In this document: positions 8,456-14,971 of the stretch, in pieces
How the letters are laid out: the number at the start of each line of letters is the position of its first letter
Numbering within the stretch: the stretch's first letter is position 1
From: Bacillota bacterium
Lineage (GTDB): Bacteria; Bacillota; Clostridia; Lutisporales; Lutisporaceae
Direction: 5' to 3'
DNA length: 22,048 nucleotides
Assembly (NCBI GenBank): GCA_023230985.1
Contig: JALNWH010000022.1
Span: forward strand, 1 to 22,048
Translations under genes and position numbers: made by a program
Notes under the pieces: generated by a model
Told to the model about the DNA's origin: nothing
What the model saw: the letters and a program-made list of their open reading frames with translations, nothing else
Databases searched by the model: none

Positions 8456-8668
8456 ATGAGAGTTATAATAGACAGATTCGAAGATGATTATGCCGTTTGT
8501 GAAAAAGAGAACCGAGATATGATAGATATTGAAATAAAAAAACTCCCTGCTAATGTTAAAGAGGGAGATGTTTTAATCATTAATGGCGAATATATAACTA
8601 TTGATACCATTGAGACTAAAAAAAAGAGAAAAGAAATCCGGTCTCTAATGGATGACCTATGGGAATAG
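8456..8668 (+). CDS. DUF3006 family protein
   Basis: A 70-residue acidic/basic protein beginning 'MRVIIDRFEDDYAVCE' and ending in a lysine-rich helix. This is the DUF3006 pattern: a small beta-rich domain (IDRFE..yAV.E, then GDVL..... I...T) of unknown function. It has a good ACGGAGGATAATAA site before the ATG and follows the metallo-beta-lactamase gene by 69 bases. In Firmicutes DUF3006 genes are often found beside ComEC-like hydrolases, so a shared process is plausible. No signal peptide, so it is cytoplasmic. Confidence 0.83.
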   Translation: MRVIIDRFEDDYAVCEKENRDMIDIEIKKLPANVKEGDVLIINGEYITIDTIETKKKRKEIRSLMDDLWE

Positions 8669-8697
8669 CTTTATCTCCGACGGAGACATTAGCATCC

Positions 8698-8886
8698 TCA
8701 GCCGCCCCTCCTAGGAGCCGAAGAAATTTTGCTTGAACCGGAACCAAAACTAGATGAGCCTTCAAATACTTGTATAATATCTTTGCCCCCGCATTTGGGG
8801 CATTTTATTTTATCTTTTTCTGATGCGCTGACTATTTCAAAAAACTTTTCACCGCAATCATTACACTTAAAATCCAACAAAGCCAA
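8698..8886 (-). CDS. FmdB-type single zinc-ribbon protein
   Basis: 62 residues starting at a TTG codon (8886) with AAGGG about 7 bases upstream. The pattern C8-x2-C11-GEKFF ... C29-x2-C32-GG is the FmdB/'putative regulatory protein' zinc ribbon, here with Asp (LLDFKCNDCG) where Tyr is common. A Ser/Gly-rich tail (SSSFGSGSSKISSAPRRGG) follows, as in many members. The function of the family is not known. It is convergent with the DUF3006 gene (29 bases between stops) and downstream of the lipoprotein gene by 53 bases, possibly on the same transcript. Confidence 0.85.
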   Translation of the reverse strand: MALLDFKCNDCGEKFFEIVSASEKDKIKCPKCGGKDIIQVFEGSSSFGSGSSKISSAPRRGG

Positions 8887-8939
8887 TGAATTCCCTTCTT
8901 TCTATACTTATTTCAATATACCCCGGAGAGAGTGTATTG

Positions 8940-9581
8940 CTAATCTCCTTTATAAAATATATAACCATGTATTAATTTGGTATCGTCACAATAAAAGCTA
9001 ATAGAATAATCACCGCTTCCATATGAAAGAACTTGCTTATCTTCCTTAAAGATAGCTAATTCATCATCAAAATCATTATCAGGATCATTAACTGTATATG
9101 ATTCGGGATTATTCCCCATTATACTTTTTATCCTATCTATACTGTCTCCTATTTCAATTCCATAGATGATTGTACTACTTTCAAACCCAATATGCCTGAT
9201 AATCGGATCTTCTATCCATGTTATAAATGTTAGGTCTCCATAGCTGTACCATTCGCCCCCGGCCCAATAAAAAGGTTCAGCTACAGGCTGTCCCCATTGC
9301 TCAATAACATCGTTTATATTATCCCCTATTTGAAAATCAAATTCATTGACAACTCCTATGGCAAGAAGCTCCATTGGACTTATTTCTTCATCCTTGTCAA
9401 ACTCATCAGGGGCCTCGTCAACAGAATCTTGTTCTTCAATGCCATCTTTCTCATCAACTACAGCTTCTACCTCTCCATTTCTTGGAACCTCCGGAATTTC
9501 AACTTCCTGCTTTTGCCGACAACCAAAAACAAAAAATACACTTACTATAATTATAAAAACTAATAAAAACTTTTTTTTCAT
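8940..9581 (-). CDS. Lipoprotein, DUF4309-like
   Basis: 213 residues. A hydrophobic signal (4-19) ends in a lipobox-like VFGC with the lipidated Cys at 21. A very acidic linker (about 26-72, rich in Glu/Asp) follows, then a folded domain of about 140 residues. The domain has two similar halves, each beginning with 'IGD.I..V...G.P' (IGDNINDVIEQWGQP and IGDSIDRIKSIMGNNP), the arrangement of DUF4309 or SmpA/OmlA-like folds. The role is not known; it is placed on the outer face of the cytoplasmic membrane. The start is an ATG preceded by AAGGG at about 6 bases. Family assignment is moderate; the lipoprotein call rests on the visible signal. Confidence 0.8.
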   Translation of the reverse strand: MKKKFLLVFIIIVSVFFVFGCRQKQEVEIPEVPRNGEVEAVVDEKDGIEEQDSVDEAPDEFDKDEEISPMELLAIGVVNEFDFQIGDNINDVIEQWGQPVAEPFYWAGGEWYSYGDLTFITWIEDPIIRHIGFESSTIIYGIEIGDSIDRIKSIMGNNPESYTVNDPDNDFDDELAIFKEDKQVLSYGSGDYSISFYCDDTKLIHGYIFYKGD

Positions 9582-9893
9582 AAAACCCTTACCACCCTTT
9601 TAATTTTTATGGGGCTATATAATAAATTTCTTTCTTATTCCATATTACAGATAATATATATTCTTGTAAAGACAAGTTGGCACAAATCGGGCTATAAAAG
9701 TTATTGCTTATTATAAATAGTTTTGTTTTTAATTGCTTTTATACATATACTATATTCGTATAATAATAATTAGTACCAACCTTAATTCTATTAATAATCT
9801 GCAATTGTTAAAATAGTAATTGCTAGGCATATATAGACGGTATATAAGCTATTTAGCATCATCTTTTAATAAATTAGCAATAGGAGAATCATT
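9582..9893. other. AT-rich divergent intergenic region
   Basis: 312 bases between the divergent lipoprotein and epimerase genes. It must carry both promoters. A TTGTTA followed about 19 bases later by TATATA (near 9805-9835) is a weak candidate for the epimerase. No terminator, riboswitch or repeat was recognised. Confidence 0.4.
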
Positions 9894-10913
9894 ATGGACT
9901 CTATTTATCTTGTCACAGGGGCTTCCGGATTCTTAGGGAATAATATAATTAATGAACTTATATCGAAAGGAAAAAATGTCAGAGCATTAGTATTGCCCGA
10001 TGACAAAGGAATAGTAAGAATCCCTGCAAATGTTGAGGTCTGCAAAGGCAATATATTAGACTCTAAAACTCTAGAAGATTTTTTTGACTTCCCGGACAAC
10101 ATTGAAATATTCGTAATTCATTCCGCCGGTATTGTCACTACTGAATGGTATTACATCCAATCAGTTTATGATGTGAATGTCAAGGGCACAGAAAATATTG
10201 TAAAACAAAGTATTAAAGCAAAAGTAAAAAAATTTGTTTATATAAGCTCAGTACATGCTTTACCGGAGCTCCCTAAAAGGCAGGTTATAACTGAAAGGAC
10301 AGATTATGAACCAGACAAAATTAAAGGTTTTTATGGCAAGACTAAGGCAATAGCTTCACAAATCGTTATTGATGCTTACCATAATGAATCCCTTAATGCC
10401 ATATTAGTTTTCCCCTCAGGCTTATGCGGTCCCTATGATTATGAAACCGGGTATGTTACGCAAGTTCTTATTGATTGTGCAGAAAACAGATTGCCGGCAG
10501 GCATTAAAGGCGGTTACGATTTTGTCGATGTTAGGGATGTTGCAAGAGGTGTAGTTCTTGCTTGTGAAAAAGGTTCTCATGGCGAAGGTTATATTTTATC
10601 AAATCGTTATGTATCCATTGAAGAGATTTTGCGGTATGTTCATAAATATACTGACGCACGATTAATTAAATTAATCTTACCCGCGTGGATAGCTTATGGT
10701 CTGCTTCCCCTCCTTTCCGGATATTATAAAATAAGAAGAAAACCCCCTTTATATAACCGCTATTCATTATATACATTAACAAGTAATTCAAAGTTTTCTA
10801 ATGAAAAAGCCAGAAAGGAACTGGGGTTTATACCCCGTCCCTTTGAAAGCACTGTTGTTGATACATTAAATTGGTTGAAAAAGGGTTTAATCTACAGCCA
10901 TCATGTGCGATGA
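9894..10913 (+). CDS. NAD(P)-dependent epimerase/dehydratase (extended SDR)
   Basis: 339 residues. The N-terminal Rossmann motif is TGASGFLGN (8-16), with 'VIHSAG' (74-79), 'YISSVHA' (116-122) and the catalytic YxxxK at Y147/K151, which is the extended short-chain dehydrogenase pattern. The closest general types are dihydroflavonol-reductase-like or sugar-nucleotide epimerases, and the substrate cannot be told. The ATG follows AGGAGA at 7 bases. The last codons (YSHHVR and the TGA) are read from DNA that in the other strand encodes a LuxR-regulator remnant (from 10894), so the natural C-terminus may have been changed by a rearrangement. The fold itself is complete. Confidence 0.88.
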   Translation: MDSIYLVTGASGFLGNNIINELISKGKNVRALVLPDDKGIVRIPANVEVCKGNILDSKTLEDFFDFPDNIEIFVIHSAGIVTTEWYYIQSVYDVNVKGTENIVKQSIKAKVKKFVYISSVHALPELPKRQVITERTDYEPDKIKGFYGKTKAIASQIVIDAYHNESLNAILVFPSGLCGPYDYETGYVTQVLIDCAENRLPAGIKGGYDFVDVRDVARGVVLACEKGSHGEGYILSNRYVSIEEILRYVHKYTDARLIKLILPAWIAYGLLPLLSGYYKIRRKPPLYNRYSLYTLTSNSKFSNEKARKELGFIPRPFESTVVDTLNWLKKGLIYSHHVR

Positions 10914-10951
10914 TACATCTAACTTTCCAAATATACTAAAAACGTAGTCTT
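10894..10951 (-). pseudogene. Remnant of a LuxR-type HTH C-terminus (left copy)
   Basis: On the minus strand this stretch reads '...VFSIFGKLDVSSHMMAV', the tail of a LuxR-type DNA-binding domain (compare SIF.KLGVSSRMIAV in the right copy near 14474). About 38 of the first 46 bases match the right copy by eye. It overlaps the last codons of the epimerase and ends just before the GTPase gene. No start, ribosome site or remaining protein is present. Confidence 0.7.
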
Positions 10952-10954
10952 TAT

Positions 10955-12607
10955 TTATCCCAATTTATCCAATTGTCTACTAAGCTTTATATACTTTTCT
11001 TTTGTTTTACGCAGTTCTTCGCTTTGGATATTTTGACCTCGTTGTATATAATCAAGGAGTCCGTCAAGCTCTTTGCTCATTTCAGAGATATCAGTATCAA
11101 GCTCACTGCACAACATCCGGAGACTTTCCTGCATTTTGTATCTATAGTTATAAACCATATTATTTCTGTTCCGGTCAAGAACATCAAACATGTGCTTCAT
11201 GGCTCGGTCATAAACTATTCTGTTTGCCTTAATACGTGGTAGAAGGTGTATGAAAGCACCTGTATCAAGAAAAAAGTTCTTGCTTCTTTTAACTTGAAAT
11301 AAAAAATCACTTCGTTCTGAAACAGAAAATTCTTTTATTGATATAGGGTAATCTAACCCAAATTGATCCTTCACCATATCGGATACAAACCGTGACAGTT
11401 CCTCAGCTTTTTCGTTCAGTGCCTTGACGATAACGGCGTAACCCTCATCAAGCAGGGTCAATCCTTCTTCGTTAAGCATAATTAATTCATCGTACATAAT
11501 GCGCTCAAACTCTGCCTGTAGTTTCGGCTCAAACTGATGGGAAGGAAAAGTATTTAATTCCCCGTAAGGCCCTACGGCCTTGCTTTCCATGTCAGACTTA
11601 AACTGCGTTATTTTTGCGTCCAGCCGTACTCGTATGCGTTCCACTAACCGGCTTGTTTGCTGCTTAGTGAGGATTTGTACCTCATCAGAAAATGCCGTCA
11701 ATTTCGACTGTTCCTCCCTAATTTGAGCTAGCTTTGTCCCCAACTCATCGGCAGGGATAGCAGCTGCTTTTAAATATAGATCAAGTTTGGACTTTGCCTG
11801 TATAAGGATGGTTTCCAGTTTAATCAAAATAGATGCTTCCAACAATTCATCGTGAGAAGCATTAAGGTCTTCAACGAGCTTTTCCGCGAGAAAAGAAATC
11901 CCCTTCTTAGTTTTGGAACTTATTGCATATAGTGTCACGTCCAAGCCAATGACCTCAGACAATACTGCCTTACAATAAGAAAGGAATTCCTCCAAGTTTT
12001 TTTCGCTTACTATGTCCGCCTTGTTGACGGCAAAGTAAAATTTTGCGGCATGCTCACGAGTTTTTAGTAGGAAATCACGTTCCACCTCACTCACAGGGCT
12101 ATCTACCGAGATCAAAAATAGCACCGCGTCACTTTTTTCAATATAACCATAGGAGGTTTCTGTATTGTGCTGATGCACAGAGCCGACACCCGGTGTATCT
12201 ACGAGAGTGATTTCGGATCCAAGTGGAGTGAATGGTATCCAAAGCTTAACCGCTACAACATTCTTTTGGTTATTGCGGTTTTTTTGCTCGCTGATATAGT
12301 CCGGTAGTTCGTTCCGTTTAATCTCTCGCTCGGAACCATCAATAAAACTAACCACTGCCTGAAAACTGTCGCCTTGGCGTATTTCCGTCACCGCTGTTGT
12401 CAACGGAACGATACCCACAGGCAAAAGTTCATCACCCAATAGCGCATTTATCAATGAAGACTTACCTCGTTTGAATTGACCAATCACGGAAATTACCAAC
12501 TCACGTCCACACAAGCGCCTCCGTAACTCAGATGCACGAGAAACTTGCTCTCCTAAAAATTCAACTTCCTCCATCAAGGCTATCGCTTTATCCAATTTCT
12601 CTTTCAT
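10955..12607 (-). CDS. Bacterial dynamin-like GTPase
   Basis: 550 residues from the ATG at 12607. The GTPase domain has the P-loop GQFKRGKSS (43-51), the switch I threonines in PLTTAVT (68-74), DTPG (137-140) and NKAD (195-198). 'GQFKRGKSSLINALLG' and the long alpha-helical remainder are typical of bacterial dynamin-like proteins (LeoA/DynA/BDLP group), which bind and remodel membranes. Long helices with Glu/Lys repeats fill about 245-440 and 460-550. A hydrophobic patch (FFLDTGAFIHLLP, 445-457) may be the membrane paddle. It has one GTPase domain, not the fused pair of DynA. GC content is clearly above the neighbours. The gene lies downstream of a fluoride riboswitch and a small ORF ending 13 bases before it. 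The ribosome site is weak (GTGGTGAT), which suggests translational coupling. Confidence 0.88.
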   Translation of the reverse strand: MKEKLDKAIALMEEVEFLGEQVSRASELRRRLCGRELVISVIGQFKRGKSSLINALLGDELLPVGIVPLTTAVTEIRQGDSFQAVVSFIDGSEREIKRNELPDYISEQKNRNNQKNVVAVKLWIPFTPLGSEITLVDTPGVGSVHQHNTETSYGYIEKSDAVLFLISVDSPVSEVERDFLLKTREHAAKFYFAVNKADIVSEKNLEEFLSYCKAVLSEVIGLDVTLYAISSKTKKGISFLAEKLVEDLNASHDELLEASILIKLETILIQAKSKLDLYLKAAAIPADELGTKLAQIREEQSKLTAFSDEVQILTKQQTSRLVERIRVRLDAKITQFKSDMESKAVGPYGELNTFPSHQFEPKLQAEFERIMYDELIMLNEEGLTLLDEGYAVIVKALNEKAEELSRFVSDMVKDQFGLDYPISIKEFSVSERSDFLFQVKRSKNFFLDTGAFIHLLPRIKANRIVYDRAMKHMFDVLDRNRNNMVYNYRYKMQESLRMLCSELDTDISEMSKELDGLLDYIQRGQNIQSEELRKTKEKYIKLSRQLDKLG

Positions 12608-12620
12608 ATCATCACCACAC

Positions 12621-12785
12621 TTAATCAAAAATATTATGATACAAATCTTCTCCAAAGGCTGTCTGCAAAGGCTCACCCGGTACAACCTTAAAGGTGCGCT
12701 CACCGTTCTCAAGCCTTTGTGCCCTTAAAAATTGCGTCATACCATCGTCTAGAAATGCGACAGCATAGGTGTATAAATGAGTCAC
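12621..12785 (-). CDS. Small ORF between riboswitch and GTPase, unknown
   Basis: An open frame runs through the riboswitch, but protein can only start after the terminator. A GTG at 12785 gives 54 residues with a weak AGAAG upstream; ATG codons further in are also possible. The sequence ends '...VVPGEPLQTAFGEDLYHNIFD', looks like real protein and has codon use like the cassette. I do not recognise a family. It could be a genuine small protein, or the 3' remnant of a longer gene once controlled by the riboswitch. The stop lies 13 bases before the GTPase start. Confidence 0.45.
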   Translation of the reverse strand: MTHLYTYAVAFLDDGMTQFLRAQRLENGERTFKVVPGEPLQTAFGEDLYHNIFD

Positions 12786-12821
12786 CGAAAAAACTTCTAT
12801 ACAGTTTTCAATTCTCAGAGA

Positions 12822-12867
12822 CAAAAATGCCGATGTCTCTGCTTTTTCTACAGAAGTCATCAGCATT
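12822..12867 (-). terminator. Terminator of the second fluoride riboswitch
   Basis: Minus-strand stem AATGCTGATG (12867-12858) pairs with CATCGGCATT (12835-12826) with one G-U pair, extended by TCTG/CAGA, and is followed by TTTTTG. The 5' arm overlaps the 3' part of the aptamer, so aptamer folding and terminator folding exclude each other. Confidence 0.75.
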
Positions 12868-12908
12868 ATAAGCGGTTTCGGCCTTTGCCGCGGGAGCACT
12901 TCTTTCCC
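12850..12908 (-). promoter_or_regulatory. Fluoride riboswitch (crcB motif), second copy
   Basis: On the minus strand: GGGA ... UCCC pseudoknot halves, GAAGU/ACUUC stem, an optional GCGGC-loop-GCCG hairpin, then AACCGCUUA ... GCUGAUGACUUCUGU. The last 28 bases match the enolase riboswitch at 25 positions. Two departures stand out: the AUG after the first pseudoknot half is AAG, and the short GCUU/AAGC stem is broken. It may therefore be a weakened or variant aptamer. It lies between the enolase and the small ORF/GTPase. Confidence 0.72.
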
Positions 12909-12982
12909 ATTATTCGACCCGAATTCACTATATGAAATTTATGGATACAAATTTAACAATATATTCACAAATATTAATCTGC

Positions 12983-14269
12983 TTATCTTCTTAATTTGTG
13001 TAAAATATCATTTCCCTTATAAACGGCACTGTCCCCCAGCATTTCTTCAATACGCACCAACTGATTATATTTTGCGATCCTCTCAATACGGCAAGGGGCA
13101 CCACTCTTAATCTGTCCCGCATTGACCGCCACCGCTAAATCGGCCATAGTAGTGTCTTCTGTCTCGCCGGAGCGGTGGGAAATAACGGTGGTGTAATTCG
13201 CCTTATGTGCCATCTGTATCGTGTCAAGTGTTTCAGATAGGGTACCAATTTGATTAAGTTTAATTAGAATAGAATTTGCGATTTTTTTCTGGATACCTTT
13301 CTTAAGAATTTCTGGATTAGTGACAAAAATATCATCTCCTACCACCTGAACCCTATTGCCTAGTTTTGCAGTCAAAGACACCCATCCATCCCAATCGTCT
13401 TCCGCCAACCCATCCTCAAGGGATATGATTGGATATCTGTCAATCCAGTCAGAATAAAGTGTTATCATTTCTTCGGAGCTACGGCTCACTTTCTCACCTT
13501 GGAATACATACTTTCCATCAATATAAAACTCGGTAGCGGCAGGGTCTAGAACAATGGCTACATCTTCTCCCGGTCTGTACTCCGCTTTCTCAATCGCCTC
13601 CACAATCAGTTTCAGCGCATCTTCGTTGGTAGCAAGATTGGGTGCGAAACCACCCTCGTCGCCCACAGCCGTGCTAAATCCCTTTGCTTTAATCACTGTT
13701 TTTAACGTTTGATAGACTTCTGAGCACATCCTTAGTGCGGTAGCAAAGCTATTCGCTCCGATAGGCATAATCATAAACTCCTGAACATCAACTGTGTTAT
13801 CGGCATGCTTTCCACCGTTCAAAATATTCATCATAGGGACAGGTAGCTCGTAAGAATTTACCCCACCTATATATTTGAAAAGAGGTATGTTCAACGAGTT
13901 GGAGGCAGCCCTTGCAACTGCAAGTGATACGCCTAAAATCGCATTTGCACCGAGCCGCGATTTGTTTTTTGTTCCGTCAAGTGCAATTAACATCCTGTCT
14001 ATTTTTCTCTGTTCCAATACGTCAGCTCCGATTATTTCGGGGGCTATGACCTTAGTCACGTTATCCACGACAGTTTGAACACTTTTACCATGAAATCGTT
14101 TCTTATCATCGTCTCGAAGTTCCACAGCCTCTTTTGCTCCAGTTGAAGCACCGGAAGGAACTGCTGCCCTACCAAATGCTCCATTTTCCAGTTCGATATC
14201 CACCTCTATTGTCGGATTTCCTCTAGAATCTAGTATTTCCCTAGCTCTTATAAAACTAATTTTAGACAT
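12983..14269 (-). CDS. eno: Enolase under fluoride riboswitch control
   Basis: 2-phosphoglycerate dehydratase, 428 residues from the ATG at 14269 with AAAGGAG (14279-14285) 9 bases upstream. A longer open frame continues through the riboswitch and is not translated as enolase. Signature parts are 'REILDSRGNPT' near the start, 'PSGASTGAKEA' for the active-site loop, 'MMNILNGGKHADN', 'VGDEGGFAPN', 'SLEDGLAEDDW', 'VVGDDIFVTN', 'LIKLNQIGTLSET' with the catalytic Lys, and 'ISHRSGETEDTT'. Small deviations: LRDDD for LRDGD, LDPAATEFY, and KSGAPCRIERIAKYN for the common KTG form. All catalytic and Mg-binding positions recognised are kept. It is alone, without other glycolysis genes, and in a GC-richer segment, so it is probably an accessory copy. 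The fluoride-Mg-phosphate complex is a classic enolase inhibitor, which explains the riboswitch. Confidence 0.95.
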   Translation of the reverse strand: MSKISFIRAREILDSRGNPTIEVDIELENGAFGRAAVPSGASTGAKEAVELRDDDKKRFHGKSVQTVVDNVTKVIAPEIIGADVLEQRKIDRMLIALDGTKNKSRLGANAILGVSLAVARAASNSLNIPLFKYIGGVNSYELPVPMMNILNGGKHADNTVDVQEFMIMPIGANSFATALRMCSEVYQTLKTVIKAKGFSTAVGDEGGFAPNLATNEDALKLIVEAIEKAEYRPGEDVAIVLDPAATEFYIDGKYVFQGEKVSRSSEEMITLYSDWIDRYPIISLEDGLAEDDWDGWVSLTAKLGNRVQVVGDDIFVTNPEILKKGIQKKIANSILIKLNQIGTLSETLDTIQMAHKANYTTVISHRSGETEDTTMADLAVAVNAGQIKSGAPCRIERIAKYNQLVRIEEMLGDSAVYKGNDILHKLRR

Positions 14270-14297
14270 AATTGCCATCTCCTTTAATTGTATTATC

Positions 14298-14344
14298 AAA
14301 ACAAAAAGCTGATGTTTCTGTCTAAAACAGAAGCCATCAGCTTT
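14298..14344 (-). terminator. Terminator of the enolase fluoride riboswitch
   Basis: Minus-strand stem AAAGCTGATG (14344-14335) / CATCAGCTTT (14314-14305), extended by TTCTGT/ACAGAA, followed by TTTGTTTT. It sits between the promoter and the enolase ribosome site. Its 5' arm is the 3' end of the aptamer, so ligand binding should prevent its formation and let transcription proceed. Confidence 0.9.
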
Positions 14345-14384
14345 GTAAGCGGTTCCAGCATTGCTGTGGGAGAACTTCATTCCC
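14328..14384 (-). promoter_or_regulatory. Fluoride riboswitch (crcB motif) upstream of eno
   Basis: On the minus strand the leader reads GGGAAUGAAGUUCUCCC, an optional CAGC-AAU-GCUG hairpin, then AACCGC-UUACAAAGCUGAUG and GCUUCUGU. This matches the crcB/fluoride aptamer: pseudoknot GGGA/UCCC, stem GAAG/CUUC, short stem GCUU-ACA-AAGC and the conserved GCUGAUG. It begins just after the predicted transcription start. The element and its link to enolase genes are established for the class; the call here is by motif, not by a covariance model. Confidence 0.92.
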
Positions 14385-14391
14385 AAACGTT

Positions 14392-14420
14392 ATTATATCA
14401 TAAACATAATTGCCTTTCAA
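14392..14420 (-). promoter_or_regulatory. Sigma-A promoter of the fluoride riboswitch-eno unit
   Basis: Minus strand TTGAAA (14420-14415), exactly 17 bases, then TATAAT (14397-14392). The start point would fall a few bases before the first G of the aptamer, so the RNA begins with the riboswitch. Confidence 0.85.
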
Positions 14421-14439
14421 TCAAAATTGAAATCTAACT

Positions 14440-14803
14440 CTACAATATCAAACTCTTTTTCTTGCCTTCATCAACAGCTATCATGCGGGATGATACACCC
14501 AGTTTTCAAAATATACTAAGCACATGTGTCTTCACCGTAGCCGGAGATATATATAGATTTTCTCCTATCTCCTTATTGGTTATTCCCTTTGCTAATTCTT
14601 GAAGCACTTCTATTTCCCTTCCATTAATTTTGCAACCCTCATAGCGCTTTCAAAATCTTTACCTAGGCAAAATTCCTTCTTTACATAAGTTCTTTTTAGC
14701 ATAATAAAAGATAATAAAAATAGTACTAATGAAAACAAAGCCACATATACAATCTCCATGCTGTGCTGCCATTGACTATTTAATTGCATGTATTGTGCAA
14801 AAT
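14440..14803 (-). pseudogene. Decayed LuxR-type regulator (right copy)
   Basis: The minus strand reads, in one frame, a membrane helix (VALFSLVLFLLSFIMLKR, near 14735-14680). Then, after a frameshift near 14640, it reads a LuxR-type helix-turn-helix: 'INGREIEVLQELAKGITNKEIGENLY' region, 'ISPATVKTHVLSIF', a TGA, then 'KLGVSSRMIAV'. The frameshift and the in-frame TGA break it. The left copy has GGA (Gly) at the TGA position, so the TGA is most simply a G-to-T change. No intact ribosome site leads into it. Confidence 0.8.
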
Positions 14804-14863
14804 TTAATATCTTTTTTTCTTATAGCTCTTAGATAGATTTTTAACTTCCATTATGTTTTCCAT
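14804..14863 (-). pseudogene. Truncated start of an ABC-transporter ATPase gene
   Basis: ATG at 14863 with AAGGAG about 8 bases upstream opens 'MENIMEVKNLSKSYKKKRY' and stops at TAA (14804). This is the usual first strand of an ABC ATPase, but no Walker A follows. The DNA then runs into the LuxR-type remnant, indicating a deletion that removed the rest of the gene. Confidence 0.6.
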
Positions 14864-14902
14864 CCTTATCAACTCCTTGTTATTAAGGATATGACTTTTG
14901 CC

Positions 14903-14932
14903 AAAAAAACAAATCAACCGAACGGTTGATTT
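14903..14932 (-). terminator. Terminator of the PAS-GGDEF gene
   Basis: Inverted repeat AAATCAACCG (14911-14920) / CGGTTGATTT (14923-14932). Read on the minus strand it is followed by TGTTTTTTT. It lies 39 bases after the stop of the diguanylate cyclase gene. Confidence 0.88.
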
Positions 14933-14971
14933 ATTATATTTAGCCTTTAATTACCAAGGTTGATTGTCGGT

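Noticed and set aside
8784..8817. GC stem plus T-rich tract resembling a plus-strand terminator for the pcm unit
   Set aside because: It falls inside the fmdB-like coding region and encodes the conserved CPKCGG zinc motif; the six-pair stem is probably a by-product of those codons.
12608..12712. Extension of the GTPase frame upstream of its ATG
   Set aside because: It overlaps the small ORF in another frame and lacks a ribosome site; the GTPase family start fits the ATG at 12607.
12786..12899. N-terminal half of a 92-residue open frame upstream of the GTPase
   Set aside because: It is the second riboswitch and its terminator; it only happens to be open.
14270..14386. 39-residue N-terminal extension of the enolase open frame
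   Set aside because: The extension is the fluoride riboswitch and terminator read as codons. AAAGGAG at 14279-14285 and the family start (MSKISFIRARE) fix the ATG at 14269.
14514..14522. TGA in the LuxR remnant as a second selenocysteine codon
   Set aside because: No SECIS-like hairpin follows, the gene is also frameshifted, and the sister copy has Gly (GGA) at this place.
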